A DNA stretch of 24,449 bases from contig JAZNBK010000024.1 in assembly GCA_045587025.1 (NCBI GenBank), forward strand, positions 1 through 24,449. Direction: 5' to 3'. The translations under genes and the position numbers were made by a program. The DNA is from UBA1740 sp045587025 (GTDB lineage: Bacteria > Bacillota > Clostridia > Oscillospirales > CAG-272). Numbering within the stretch: position 1 is the first letter of the stretch; every line of letters starts with the position of its first letter. Positions 1 through 6,474 of the stretch are shown here, piece by piece. The notes beneath the pieces are model-generated. The model did no database searches. It worked only from the letters and a program-made list of their open reading frames with translations, and was not told where the DNA came from.

Positions 1-18
1 CTTTTCTTGACAAGCACT

Positions 19-49
19 GCATCTGTAGACACAGATGCTATTTTATTTT
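19..49 (+). terminator. Possible terminator hairpin at window edge
   Basis: An 8-bp perfect stem (GCATCTGT/ACAGATGC, 19-26 with 31-38, loop AGAC) is followed by a T-rich run (TATTTTATTTT). It would suit a plus-strand gene ending left of the window, but it may simply be the first element of the hairpin array. Confidence 0.35.
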
Positions 50-50
50 G

Positions 51-272
51 GTGATATGTTTGCTTTCGCAAACGCGATATATTTTCACTTGCGTGAAAAT
101 GCGATATTACCACCCCATTGGTCGGTAGCGATATGATATAAATTCCTCGCGCAAAGCATACTATACGCCCAAAGGGCATATCGCATCGAAGATATATCGC
201 ACGCAGCGCGCGTATATCACAAATCCCGCGAGGGATTTATATCGCTGCGTAGTGTCCTTAAGGGCACTACGC
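51..272. repeat. Modular hairpin array with GCGATAT/ATATCGC linkers
   Basis: The non-coding stretch at the left edge is a string of short palindromes joined by a 7-base linker. The linker GCGATAT is at 74-80, 101-107 and 128-134 (exact 27-base period), with a variant GTGATAT at 51-57. Its reverse complement ATATCGC is at 178-184, 194-200 and 239-245. Between linkers are hairpins with different stem sequences: 58-73 (6-bp stem), 81-100 (8-bp stem, TTGC loop), 108-127 (imperfect), 167-177 (GCCC/GGGC), 201-213 (ACGC/GCGT), 221-238 (7-bp stem, GCGA loop) and 247-272 (11-bp stem, one G-T pair). The architecture is read directly from sequence. I do not know a named family for it, and function is unknown. 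Confidence 0.7.
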
Positions 273-294
273 TAAATGAATTGACCTCTTTTTT

Positions 295-528
295 TCATTT
301 GATTTCAACGGTGACGCGCTTTCCGCAATTGTTAGCCGCCGCCTTCATAACGGCGCGGATTGCCTTTGCTATCTTTCCGTGACGTCCGATTACCATACCG
401 GTATCGTCCTCTGCAACCGAAAGCACGAGAACAATATTGTTGCCTTCAACAGTCTCGGTAACGGTAACTGCGTCAGGAGTATCAACTATTGCGCGCGCTA
501 TGTCGGTGAGAATAGTTTTTAAATCCAT
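295..528 (-). CDS. khpA: KH domain RNA-binding protein KhpA
   Basis: 77 residues, the usual KhpA length. The single KH domain carries its GxxG loop as GRHG at residues 48-51, inside the typical GMVIGRHGKIAKAIRAVM segment. KhpA homologues bind RNA, often with KhpB/Jag, and influence cell-division and envelope genes in Firmicutes. The start follows an AGGAG site (ctacaaaggagaacaat before ATG). It is the last gene of the ylxM-ffh-rpsP-khpA operon, 55 bases after rpsP. In many relatives rimM, trmD and rplS follow; here the hairpin array comes next. Confidence 0.93.
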   Translation of the reverse strand: MDLKTILTDIARAIVDTPDAVTVTETVEGNNIVLVLSVAEDDTGMVIGRHGKIAKAIRAVMKAAANNCGKRVTVEIK

Positions 529-583
529 TATTGTTCTCCTTTGTAGAAAATATCAGTTTGTTACGTATTACTACAAAGAAAAA

Positions 584-829
584 TTACTTAATAATGTCGC
601 TTTTCTTGAAAAGCGCTTTAACAGTATCGGTGGGTTGAGCGCCCTTTGCGAGCCATGCGCTTGCCTTCTCAGCGTCGATTTTGATTTCTGCAGGAGCGGT
701 AAGGGGGTTGTAATAACCTATCTCCTCGATAAATCTTCCGTCTCTGGGGTATCTGCCGTCAGCAACAACTACACGGTAGAAGGGTGCCTTCTTCGCGCCC
801 ATTCTTCTAAGTCTGATTTTAACTGCCAT
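584..829 (-). CDS. rpsP: 30S ribosomal protein S16
   Basis: 81 residues beginning MAVKIRLRRMGAKKAPFYRV, the S16 hallmark, with the GRFIEEIGYYNP segment at 31-42. S16 is a primary assembly protein of the 30S body. The open frame can be extended upstream to a TTG at 844, but that extension reads through the GGAGGAAA ribosome binding site, so the ATG at 829 is chosen. It lies between ffh (51 bases upstream) and khpA, the classic Firmicutes order. Confidence 0.97.
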   Translation of the reverse strand: MAVKIRLRRMGAKKAPFYRVVVADGRYPRDGRFIEEIGYYNPLTAPAEIKIDAEKASAWLAKGAQPTDTVKALFKKSDIIK

Positions 830-880
830 TGTTTTTTCCTCCAAAAAATATATTATATAATTTATTTATAAAAATCCGAT

Positions 881-2215
881 TTAAAACGGAATTTTCATCC
901 TTGGATTGCCAAAGCCGCGCATCTTAGATGAAGAAAGCTGCTTCATCATTTTTTTCATTTGCTCGAATTGCTTGAGCAGACGGTTTACGTCCTCGACGGA
1001 GCATCCGCTGCCGAGCGCTATGCGTTTTCTGCGAGAGCCGTTTATAATTTCGGGCTTGTTTCTTTCCTGCTTCGTCATTGAAAGAACAATTGCTTCTGTC
1101 CTCGCAAGTTGCTTTTCATCGACGTTCATATCCTTGAGCGAGCCCGCCTTCACACCCGGAATCATAGATATAAGCTGCTCGAAATTGCCCATCTTTTTAA
1201 TTTGCTTGAATTGCTCAAGAAAGTCGTCGAGGGTGAAGGATGCGTCGCGCATCTTTTTTTCAAGCTCCTCCGCCTTCTTTTTGTCATACGCTTCCTCCGC
1301 CTTTTCTATCAGCGAGAGAACGTCTCCCATTCCAAGTATACGGGAAGCCATTCTGTCGGGGTGGAAGAGTTCTATTGCGTCGAGCTTTTCACCGGTACCG
1401 ATAAACTTTATCGGCTTTCCTGTAATATATTTTACAGAAAGCGCGGCGCCGCCGCGTGTGTCACCGTCCATTTTGCTCAACACAACTCCCGTAATGTCCA
1501 GAAGCTCGTTGAAGGATTCGGCGACGTTTACGGCGTCCTGACCTGTCATTGCGTCGACTACGAGCAGTATCTCAGACGGCTCGGTCTTTTCCTTGATGTT
1601 CTTTAGCTCATCCATCAACTCACAGTCGATATGGAGACGGCCTGCGGTATCTAAAAATACCATATCATTGCCGTTTTTTCTGGCGTATTCTATGCCCGCC
1701 TTGGCAATCTCAACGGGGGATATTCCGTTGCCCATAGAGAATACCGGAATACTTAACTGCTCGCCTACTATCTCGAGCTGTTTAATAGCGGCAGGGCGAT
1801 AAATGTCGCAGGCGACGAGCAAGGGCGTTTTGCCCTTTTTCTTATACATTCCTGCAATTTTAGCGCTATGAGTAGTTTTACCCGCACCCTGCAGACCGAC
1901 CATCATTATAACCGTCGGCGGCTTTGAGGAAATCTCCAATTTCGGAGTTTCTCCGCCCATAAGCTTAATAAGCTCTTCATTTACTATTTTTATAATCTGC
2001 TGGGCAGGGAGCAAGCTTTCTAAAACTTCGTTTCCGACGGCTCTCTCGGTAACGGATTTAACAAATTCACGAACTACCTTAAAGTTTACGTCGGCTTCAA
2101 GAAGCGCAAGCTTGACCTCGCGCATTCCCTCGCGGACCTCGGCTTCGGTCAACTTGCCCTTGTTTCTGAACTTTTTAAAAGCATTTGCGAGTTTATCTGT
2201 AAGGTTTTGGAACAA
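881..2215 (-). CDS. ffh: Signal recognition particle GTPase Ffh (SRP54)
   Basis: 444 residues. N and G domains: residues 1-295, with P-loop GLQGAGKTT (107-115), DIYRPAA (137-143), DTAGR (189-193) and SKMD (247-250). The M domain (about 325-430) contains the signal-peptide-binding finger region and the SRP-RNA-binding segment SRRKRIALGSG (394-404). It delivers ribosome-nascent-chain complexes to FtsY and SecYEG with the small SRP RNA. The start codon appears to be TTG at 2215: GGAGG lies 9 bases upstream and the resulting MFQNLTDKLANAFKK matches Ffh N-termini, whereas no in-frame ATG fits. It sits 18 bases downstream of ylxM, so the two are probably co-translated. Confidence 0.97.
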   Translation of the reverse strand: MFQNLTDKLANAFKKFRNKGKLTEAEVREGMREVKLALLEADVNFKVVREFVKSVTERAVGNEVLESLLPAQQIIKIVNEELIKLMGGETPKLEISSKPPTVIMMVGLQGAGKTTHSAKIAGMYKKKGKTPLLVACDIYRPAAIKQLEIVGEQLSIPVFSMGNGISPVEIAKAGIEYARKNGNDMVFLDTAGRLHIDCELMDELKNIKEKTEPSEILLVVDAMTGQDAVNVAESFNELLDITGVVLSKMDGDTRGGAALSVKYITGKPIKFIGTGEKLDAIELFHPDRMASRILGMGDVLSLIEKAEEAYDKKKAEELEKKMRDASFTLDDFLEQFKQIKKMGNFEQLISMIPGVKAGSLKDMNVDEKQLARTEAIVLSMTKQERNKPEIINGSRRKRIALGSGCSVEDVNRLLKQFEQMKKMMKQLSSSKMRGFGNPRMKIPF

Positions 2216-2233
2216 TGGAATGTTCCTCCTTCT

Positions 2234-2590
2234 TTATTTTTTTGATAAAATTTTTGAAGCGCATTGCTCGGCTTTTTCGGCAAGACGTCGGACGCTTTCG
2301 TCCTCGTGGCATTTTAATACCTCCGAAATTGAAGCGAGCTCTTTTGCCGCGCTTTGCAACTCGGTGAAATCTAAGGCGAGCCCTAATCTTTCTTCGAGGA
2401 AAAATAATTCTTCCTCGCCTTTTTTGATAATATGTCTTACGCCTTGGCGAGAAATACCTTCGCTTTCGGCAATTTCGGAGAGCGAGAGGTCGTCGCCGTA
2501 ATACATTTCAAGAATGTTTTTGGTACGTTCGGACAGCACCTCACCGTAGAAATCGAGCAGAAAGGGAATATTCATATTCTTCTCAAACAT
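2234..2590 (-). CDS. ylxM: YlxM/p13-like DNA-binding protein of the ffh operon
   Basis: 118 residues, with a sigma-70 region-4-like helix-turn-helix at about 17-60 (LSLSEIAESEGISRQGVRHI at 35-54) and a charged helical C-terminal half. YlxM family members sit directly before ffh in Firmicutes and have been linked to SRP function; the exact role here cannot be read from sequence. The frame is open back to 2638, but the ATG at 2590 is preceded by GAGGTG at proper spacing and gives the family-typical start MFEKNMNIPFLLDFYGEVLS. First gene of the operon. Confidence 0.9.
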   Translation of the reverse strand: MFEKNMNIPFLLDFYGEVLSERTKNILEMYYGDDLSLSEIAESEGISRQGVRHIIKKGEEELFFLEERLGLALDFTELQSAAKELASISEVLKCHEDESVRRLAEKAEQCASKILSKK

Positions 2591-2626
2591 ACACACCTCT
2601 ATGCCTGTAAAACAAATTGCTTTACA

Positions 2627-2655
2627 AGTATACCACAATAAAAACGACTTGTCAA
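2627..2655 (-). promoter_or_regulatory. ylxM-ffh operon promoter
   Basis: On the minus strand TTGACA (2655-2650) and TATACT (2632-2627) are separated by exactly 17 bases, with TG one base before the -10 (extended -10). A short inverted repeat TGTAAA/TTTACA (2606-2626) follows in the leader. Confidence 0.8.
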
Positions 2656-2747
2656 TAGTATTTTATATAAAAAAAGCTTTTTTTGAGTTAAAAGACAATA
2701 AAAATCGAAAAAAAGTTCAAAAAAATTAAAAAAAATCAAAAAAGGAC

Positions 2748-2776
2748 TTGCAATTTTGAGTTAAATGTGATATTAT
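2748..2776 (+). promoter_or_regulatory. rpsT promoter
   Basis: TTGCAA (2748-2753), 17-base spacer, TATTAT (2771-2776), with TG at 2768-2769 giving an extended -10. It follows a strongly A-rich stretch (about 2690-2745) that could act as an UP element. It diverges from the ylxM promoter. Confidence 0.75.
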
Positions 2777-2798
2777 ATTTAACTGTATGACGCTGTTG

Positions 2799-2826
2799 AA
2801 GTTTCGCACCCTCTCAGGTGAGACTT
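2799..2826 (+). promoter_or_regulatory. rpsT leader stem-loop
   Basis: In the 5' leader of rpsT, AAGTTTC-gc-ACC (2799-2810) pairs with GGT-GAGACTT (2817-2826): ten pairs including one T-G, a GC bulge and the loop CTCTCA. This lies between the predicted transcription start (about 2783) and the ribosome binding site (2847-2854). Ribosomal protein leaders are often autoregulatory; whether this one binds S20 is inference. Confidence 0.4.
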
Positions 2827-2858
2827 TGATAGAGATGAAAATTTATAGGAGGAAAGAA

Positions 2859-3122
2859 ATGGCTAATATCAAGTCCGCAAAGAAACGCGTAAAGGTTATT
2901 AAAGCAAAGAGCCTTCAAAATCAGATTTTCAAGACTCAGATGCGTACTCTTATCAAGAAGTATGACATCGCACTTGAGAGCGGAGATAAAACAGCGGCTA
3001 TGGCTGCTTACAAGGCAGCAGTTAAGAAGATCGACCAGGCAGTTTGCCGTGGTATTCTTCATAAAAATACCGCAGCTCACAAAAAGAGCAGCTTTACTGT
3101 TAAACTCAACAAAATGGCATAA
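2859..3122 (+). CDS. rpsT: 30S ribosomal protein S20
   Basis: 87 residues starting MANIKSAKKRVKVIKAKSLQ, the S20 N-terminal signature, with the C-terminal HKNTAAHKKSSFTVKLNKMA. S20 is a helical 16S-rRNA binding protein of the 30S body. The ATG at 2859 is preceded by AGGAGG at optimal distance; the upstream extension of the frame to 2787 is untranslated leader. Monocistronic, with its own promoter and terminator. Confidence 0.97.
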   Translation: MANIKSAKKRVKVIKAKSLQNQIFKTQMRTLIKKYDIALESGDKTAAMAAYKAAVKKIDQAVCRGILHKNTAAHKKSSFTVKLNKMA

Positions 3123-3125
3123 ATA

Positions 3126-3170
3126 TAAAACAAAATCACACGGAATAACCCACCGTGTGATTTTGTTTTT
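3126..3170 (+). terminator. rpsT intrinsic terminator
   Basis: A perfect 13-bp stem (3131-3143 with 3153-3165, CAAAATCACACGG/CCGTGTGATTTTG), extended by A-T pairs, ends in GTTTTT. The mirrored A-run on the other side means it could also stop transcripts arriving from rpsR. Confidence 0.93.
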
Positions 3171-3180
3171 ATAAAACGCA

Positions 3181-3212
3181 AGAAAAAAGGACGCTTAAGC
3201 GTGCTTTTTTCT
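3181..3212 (-). terminator. rpsF-ssb-rpsR operon terminator
   Basis: Starting 18 bases after the rpsR stop, a 16-pair stem with one G-G/C-C mismatch is centred on TTAA. On the minus strand it ends in a T-run (CCTTTTTTCT), as expected of an intrinsic terminator. Confidence 0.8.
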
Positions 3213-3229
3213 GTTCTGTATCTGTCCAA

Positions 3230-3481
3230 TCAGTTGCTAACATAGGGAAGAAGAGCTGCCTGACGAGCGCGCTTAATAGCGGTTGTAAGCTCGCGTTGGT
3301 GCTTTGCGCAAGTTCCGGAAACACGGCGGGGAAGAATCTTCGCACGCTCGGAGATGAATTTCTTCAATCTCGGAACATCCTTATAATCGATAACGTCAAT
3401 TTTATCGGTACAAAAAGCGCAAACCTTCTTTTTTCTGTGCATATTAGGACGGAAGGAACGTTGTGTATCGTTTCTATCCAT
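3230..3481 (-). CDS. rpsR: 30S ribosomal protein S18, zinc-binding form
   Basis: 83 residues. KVCAFCTDK and GTCAKHQREL supply Cys21, Cys24, Cys58 and His61, the putative zinc ligands of the C+ form of S18. The conserved core RLKKFISERAKILPRRVSG follows. S18 pairs with S6 on the 30S platform. The ATG at 3481 gives a normal-length protein but only a weak AGG site 11 bases upstream. A GTG at 3523 in the same frame has AAGG before it and would add 14 residues, so the start is not certain. Last gene of the rpsF-ssb-rpsR operon. Confidence 0.95.
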   Translation of the reverse strand: MDRNDTQRSFRPNMHRKKKVCAFCTDKIDVIDYKDVPRLKKFISERAKILPRRVSGTCAKHQRELTTAIKRARQAALLPYVSN

Positions 3482-3567
3482 TTTAATAAATCCTAAACCT
3501 TTCTGACTCAAAATTCTATTCACTTAACCTTATGAGTCCTATGCTAAGTGCGACTTACGTCGATTAC

Positions 3568-4020
3568 TCAGAACGGCAAGCCGTCGTCTGCTGTGATTTC
3601 CTCAAAATTGGAATCGGGAACGCTTGAATAAGCGGGAGTTCCATAGTTATTTGTGGGAGTATACTGTGTGGGGGCGTCTCCGTTTTGTGAATTACCCTTC
3701 GACTCAACGAAAGAAACCTCGTCAGCAAGCACTTCAACCGAATAACGATTTCCGCCGTCCTTGTCAACCCAGTTTCTTGACTGGAGCTGACCGCAAACGA
3801 GTATCGGACGTCCCTTCTTAAAGTATCTTGACACAAATTCCGCAGATTGTCTCCATGCAACAACGTCAATAAAATCTGCCTGTTGCTCTTGTTCCGCTTT
3901 CGCAAAACGGCGCTGTATTGCCAATCTGAAACGGCAAACCGAAATACCGGTAGGAGTTTGTTTCAACTCAGGGTCGGCAACAAAATTGCCTATCAAAATA
4001 ACTTTGTTAAAACTTGCCAT
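3568..4020 (-). CDS. ssb: Single-stranded DNA-binding protein SSB
   Basis: 150 residues. OB-fold at 1-105 (MASFNKVILIGNFVADPELK, FIDVVAWRQSAEFVSRYFKKGRP), a flexible Asn/Pro/Gly/Ser linker at 106-138, and the acidic tip ending DDGLPF that recruits partner proteins. It protects and organises single-stranded DNA during replication and repair. GGAGG lies 8-9 bases before the ATG. Its place between rpsF and rpsR is the standard Firmicutes arrangement. Confidence 0.97.
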   Translation of the reverse strand: MASFNKVILIGNFVADPELKQTPTGISVCRFRLAIQRRFAKAEQEQQADFIDVVAWRQSAEFVSRYFKKGRPILVCGQLQSRNWVDKDGGNRYSVEVLADEVSFVESKGNSQNGDAPTQYTPTNNYGTPAYSSVPDSNFEEITADDGLPF

Positions 4021-4038
4021 TTTTGTGTCCTCCTCAAA

Positions 4039-4431
4039 TTATTCTGCAACGTTTTCTTCAACTGCTGCGGGCTCTTCAGCTACAACGGCGGGCTCTGCAA
4101 CTGCAGAGGGCTCTGCTGCAACAGCGGGAGCAACCTTAGCTGAAGCAACGGTAACCATAGCGCGCAAAATGCTATCGGAAATACCGAAAATACGCTTCAA
4201 CTCAGCAGGGAAATCAGTCGCGCTCTTAAAATTAACGCATACGAAATATCCTTCTGTCAAATCATTGATGGGATATGCAAGTCTGCGCTTACCCCACTCG
4301 TTTACGCTTTCAACAGTACCGTTGTCTGCGATGAGTGCGGTGAACTTCTCGACAGTAGCTTTGATCTCTTCCTCGGGAAGAGTCGCATTTACTACGAACA
4401 AAGTTTCATAAGAATTAAACTTTTTCTCCAT
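4039..4431 (-). CDS. rpsF: 30S ribosomal protein S6 with acidic Ala-rich tail
   Basis: 130 residues; the S6 core (NSYETLFVVNATLPEEEI, VNEWGKRRLAYPINDLTEGYFV) ends near residue 95. Residues 97-130 form a low-complexity Ala/Glu/Pro/Val tail (about 34 residues, acidic), longer than the minimal S6. S6 binds S18 on the 30S platform. A strong AAGGAGGTG site precedes ATG, and that site is base-paired in the predicted leader stem, implying translational control. First gene of the operon. Confidence 0.96.
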   Translation of the reverse strand: MEKKFNSYETLFVVNATLPEEEIKATVEKFTALIADNGTVESVNEWGKRRLAYPINDLTEGYFVCVNFKSATDFPAELKRIFGISDSILRAMVTVASAKVAPAVAAEPSAVAEPAVVAEEPAAVEENVAE

Positions 4432-4441
4432 TTTATTACAC

Positions 4442-4478
4442 CTCCTTATGGTCGTTCGGTCACTTGCGTGACAAGGAG
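4442..4478 (-). ncRNA. Candidate S6:S18 leader (rpsF autoregulatory RNA)
   Basis: On the minus strand CTCCTT (4478-4473) pairs with AAGGAG (4447-4442), the core of the rpsF Shine-Dalgarno. Inside it is a second stem, GTCAC-GCAA-GTGAC (4472-4459), followed directly by an unpaired segment CGAACGACCAT, so that a CCG trinucleotide sits at 4459-4457. A helix with CCG at a bulge next to a second stem is the known hallmark of the S6:S18-binding mRNA motif found before rpsF in many bacteria. Another hairpin (GGAC/GTCC, 4494-4481) lies just upstream. The pairing is visible; protein binding is inferred. Confidence 0.65.
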
Positions 4479-4507
4479 CCGGACTTTACAGTCCAAACTA
4501 ATTATAG

Positions 4508-4536
4508 ATTATACCACGCGCTTTGAGCTTTGTCAA
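4508..4536 (-). promoter_or_regulatory. rpsF-ssb-rpsR promoter
   Basis: Perfect consensus on the minus strand: TTGACA (4536-4531), 17-base spacer, TATAAT (4513-4508), plus TG one base before the -10. It begins only 17 bases after the stop codon of the upstream minus-strand esterase gene, with no clear terminator between, so read-through from that operon is possible. Confidence 0.9.
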
Positions 4537-4553
4537 TAGCTTTGAGAATATTT

Positions 4554-6422
4554 TTATTTTATGTATTTTATGATGCCGGGGAAAAGATGCTCGGAAATTC
4601 CGCGGATATCGTAATACTTGTTATTTACTATATCCATATAGGTTTCACGTTTCTTTGCCGTTTCGATCTTTGTTTCGGGGAAAGCCAATTGATAAAGAGA
4701 GGTCAAAAGCGAGAATCTTCCCTCTGCGTACAATTCACCCTCAGCGCCAAGATTAGGGCAAAGCTCTGTGAGAATGTAGTTGAGTTCAAAAAGCCGTATA
4801 GCGCAAATTGAATCACCTAAAAAGAACAGGTCCTTATTGAGCTTATCGACGACTGAATATTTGTCGTAGGTAAGGGCAATATGGCTTGAAAGAGGCATAC
4901 ATCTGCCGTTTGCCGTCAGGTCAACGACTAATGCCGCATTACCTGATGCGCAGATTTCTTCTATTTTTTGCATATGGCTTTCAAGGTCATTTGTTCCGTC
5001 CTCCCAAATGCAAACCGTAATTTTGTTATATGCCTTGTCCTTTTTATTAAAGAGGAAGGCGCAGTTCGGCATAAACTTGTGTGACAACCAAAGAAGTGGA
5101 GTAATAGTATAGTCGTCCATCTCGTATGCGGGATATTCTTTCAATCTTAACGGAACCTTCGTTCTGTAGTCGAACATTCTTTCCTTAATAAATTCCGCGG
5201 CGCTCTTGTCCGCCTTAAGCTCGGCTATGCGCTCTCTATTCTCGTCAAACGGAAATTTTGCATCAGGATAAGCGAGTGAAATTTGGCCTTCAGGCGTGCA
5301 GCTGATTTCAGATTCAGGAAGCAGGGTAATCGGCTTCCCGTCATAGCCCCTATCCTCACCGTTAAGAAATTCGGCAAAGAAAGAGGCGGCGATTTTAGCG
5401 AGATTTGGGGTGTATGCATGTATAACGTTATCGTGGGCAAAACGGAGATCGTCGCCTTTTCCGTGCATTTCCCAGAACGGCTTGCAAACCTCCATAACCT
5501 CGTCTGCACCTTCAATGCAGAAATAGTCGGCGTCTGTTGCCAATATGAGTGCGGGCTTCGGTGCAAAGCAGATCAAAATCTCGTGATGGTCGAAGCCGTC
5601 CTTCGTAGCAGAATACCATATCTGCTCGGAGTCCTGCTCACCGTAAGCATAGTAATAAGCTTCTCTTGTGGTTATAAACGTGCCGGGCGCGGCGGCCTTT
5701 ATTCTATCGTCGCAAACCATCAGATGTCCTGTCTGAGTTCCGGCTCCGGAATTGCCGGTTGCGCCTATTTTATTCTTATCAACCTCAGGTCTTGTCAGAA
5801 GATAATCGATAGCTCTCATTGCGTCGGCAATAAAATATCTGGCAAGACTGTCACCTGCAAGAACACAGCGTTCACCGGTATATTGGTGATCAGCCGAGCC
5901 GAGAGGAATTGAAGGTTTCTTGGTTTCATTATCGAAATAGCTGGATCTCTCGCCTTGACCTATAGGGTCTACCACAAATACGATAAGACCTGCCGATGCT
6001 ATAATTCTTGCCGCAGATTGATAATAGGAGTAGGCCTTGCTTTCCTTTGAGTGTCCGCATTGGAAAAGGACTGCTCCGCACGGATTCTTTCTTTTTTCGG
6101 GTATATACAAATTTCCGACGACGTAAACGCTTGGGCGGGATTGAAAAATTATTTTCTCAATAGTCAGGCCCTCTTCATCGATAACGCCGGTTACTTCAGC
6201 ATTAAGAGGCAGAGTATTATCATAGGGGATGCCGCCGAGATTCTCAATGAATTTTTCGCGCATTTTCTTTGCGTACTCAAAAAGCTCCTCCTTCGTCTTG
6301 ATGGCAGCGCGCGCCTCTCTGTTTCTGTCAAAGCATTCCTGAGAACGTCTTGTAACGTGCTCCATTAATTTCATGTCGAGATTGTAATAAAATCTGTGGT
6401 TGTAAAGCTTTTTAAAATCCAT
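4554..6422 (-). CDS. Large alpha/beta-hydrolase, acetyl-esterase-like, two-domain
   Basis: 622 residues, no signal peptide, so probably cytoplasmic. The first domain (about 90-355) is an alpha/beta-hydrolase: FQCGHSKESK (120-129), DPIGQGERSS (152-161), nucleophile elbow TGNSGAGTQTG with Ser225, a likely acid in LATDADYFCIEGADE, and His335 in VIHAYTP. The elbow resembles the GNSGGGTQT of acetyl-xylan-esterase-like hydrolases. The C-terminal 250 residues look like a degenerate second copy of the fold (DLTANGRCM, LGDSICAIRLFELNYIL, final HLFPGIIKY) with no recognisable nucleophile serine. AGGAG lies before the ATG. It follows two AI-2E genes (52-base gap), probably as one operon. The substrate is unknown; a carbohydrate ester is a guess. 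Confidence 0.75.
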   Translation of the reverse strand: MDFKKLYNHRFYYNLDMKLMEHVTRRSQECFDRNREARAAIKTKEELFEYAKKMREKFIENLGGIPYDNTLPLNAEVTGVIDEEGLTIEKIIFQSRPSVYVVGNLYIPEKRKNPCGAVLFQCGHSKESKAYSYYQSAARIIASAGLIVFVVDPIGQGERSSYFDNETKKPSIPLGSADHQYTGERCVLAGDSLARYFIADAMRAIDYLLTRPEVDKNKIGATGNSGAGTQTGHLMVCDDRIKAAAPGTFITTREAYYYAYGEQDSEQIWYSATKDGFDHHEILICFAPKPALILATDADYFCIEGADEVMEVCKPFWEMHGKGDDLRFAHDNVIHAYTPNLAKIAASFFAEFLNGEDRGYDGKPITLLPESEISCTPEGQISLAYPDAKFPFDENRERIAELKADKSAAEFIKERMFDYRTKVPLRLKEYPAYEMDDYTITPLLWLSHKFMPNCAFLFNKKDKAYNKITVCIWEDGTNDLESHMQKIEEICASGNAALVVDLTANGRCMPLSSHIALTYDKYSVVDKLNKDLFFLGDSICAIRLFELNYILTELCPNLGAEGELYAEGRFSLLTSLYQLAFPETKIETAKKRETYMDIVNNKYYDIRGISEHLFPGIIKYIK

Positions 6423-6474
6423 GTTGTTACTCCTTTAATGGATAGTTTGTTGGTTTGATTTATTTTGTAAAAGT

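Noticed and set aside
51..272. CRISPR array in the left edge
   Set aside because: The repeated unit is only 7 bases, the intervening sequences are themselves palindromes of variable length, and no cas gene is nearby.
437..871. Plus-strand frame spanning khpA and rpsP
   Set aside because: Antisense to two certain genes and crossing their intergenic gap; no homology evident.
2799..2830. Glycine-riboswitch-like CTCTCAGG string before rpsT
   Set aside because: The string is the loop and one arm of a simple hairpin; the rest of the riboswitch core is absent, and rpsT is not a glycine-related gene.
5283..5912. Plus-strand frame of 209 codons inside the esterase gene
   Set aside because: Antisense shadow of a gene with clear hydrolase motifs; no ribosome binding site or domain.
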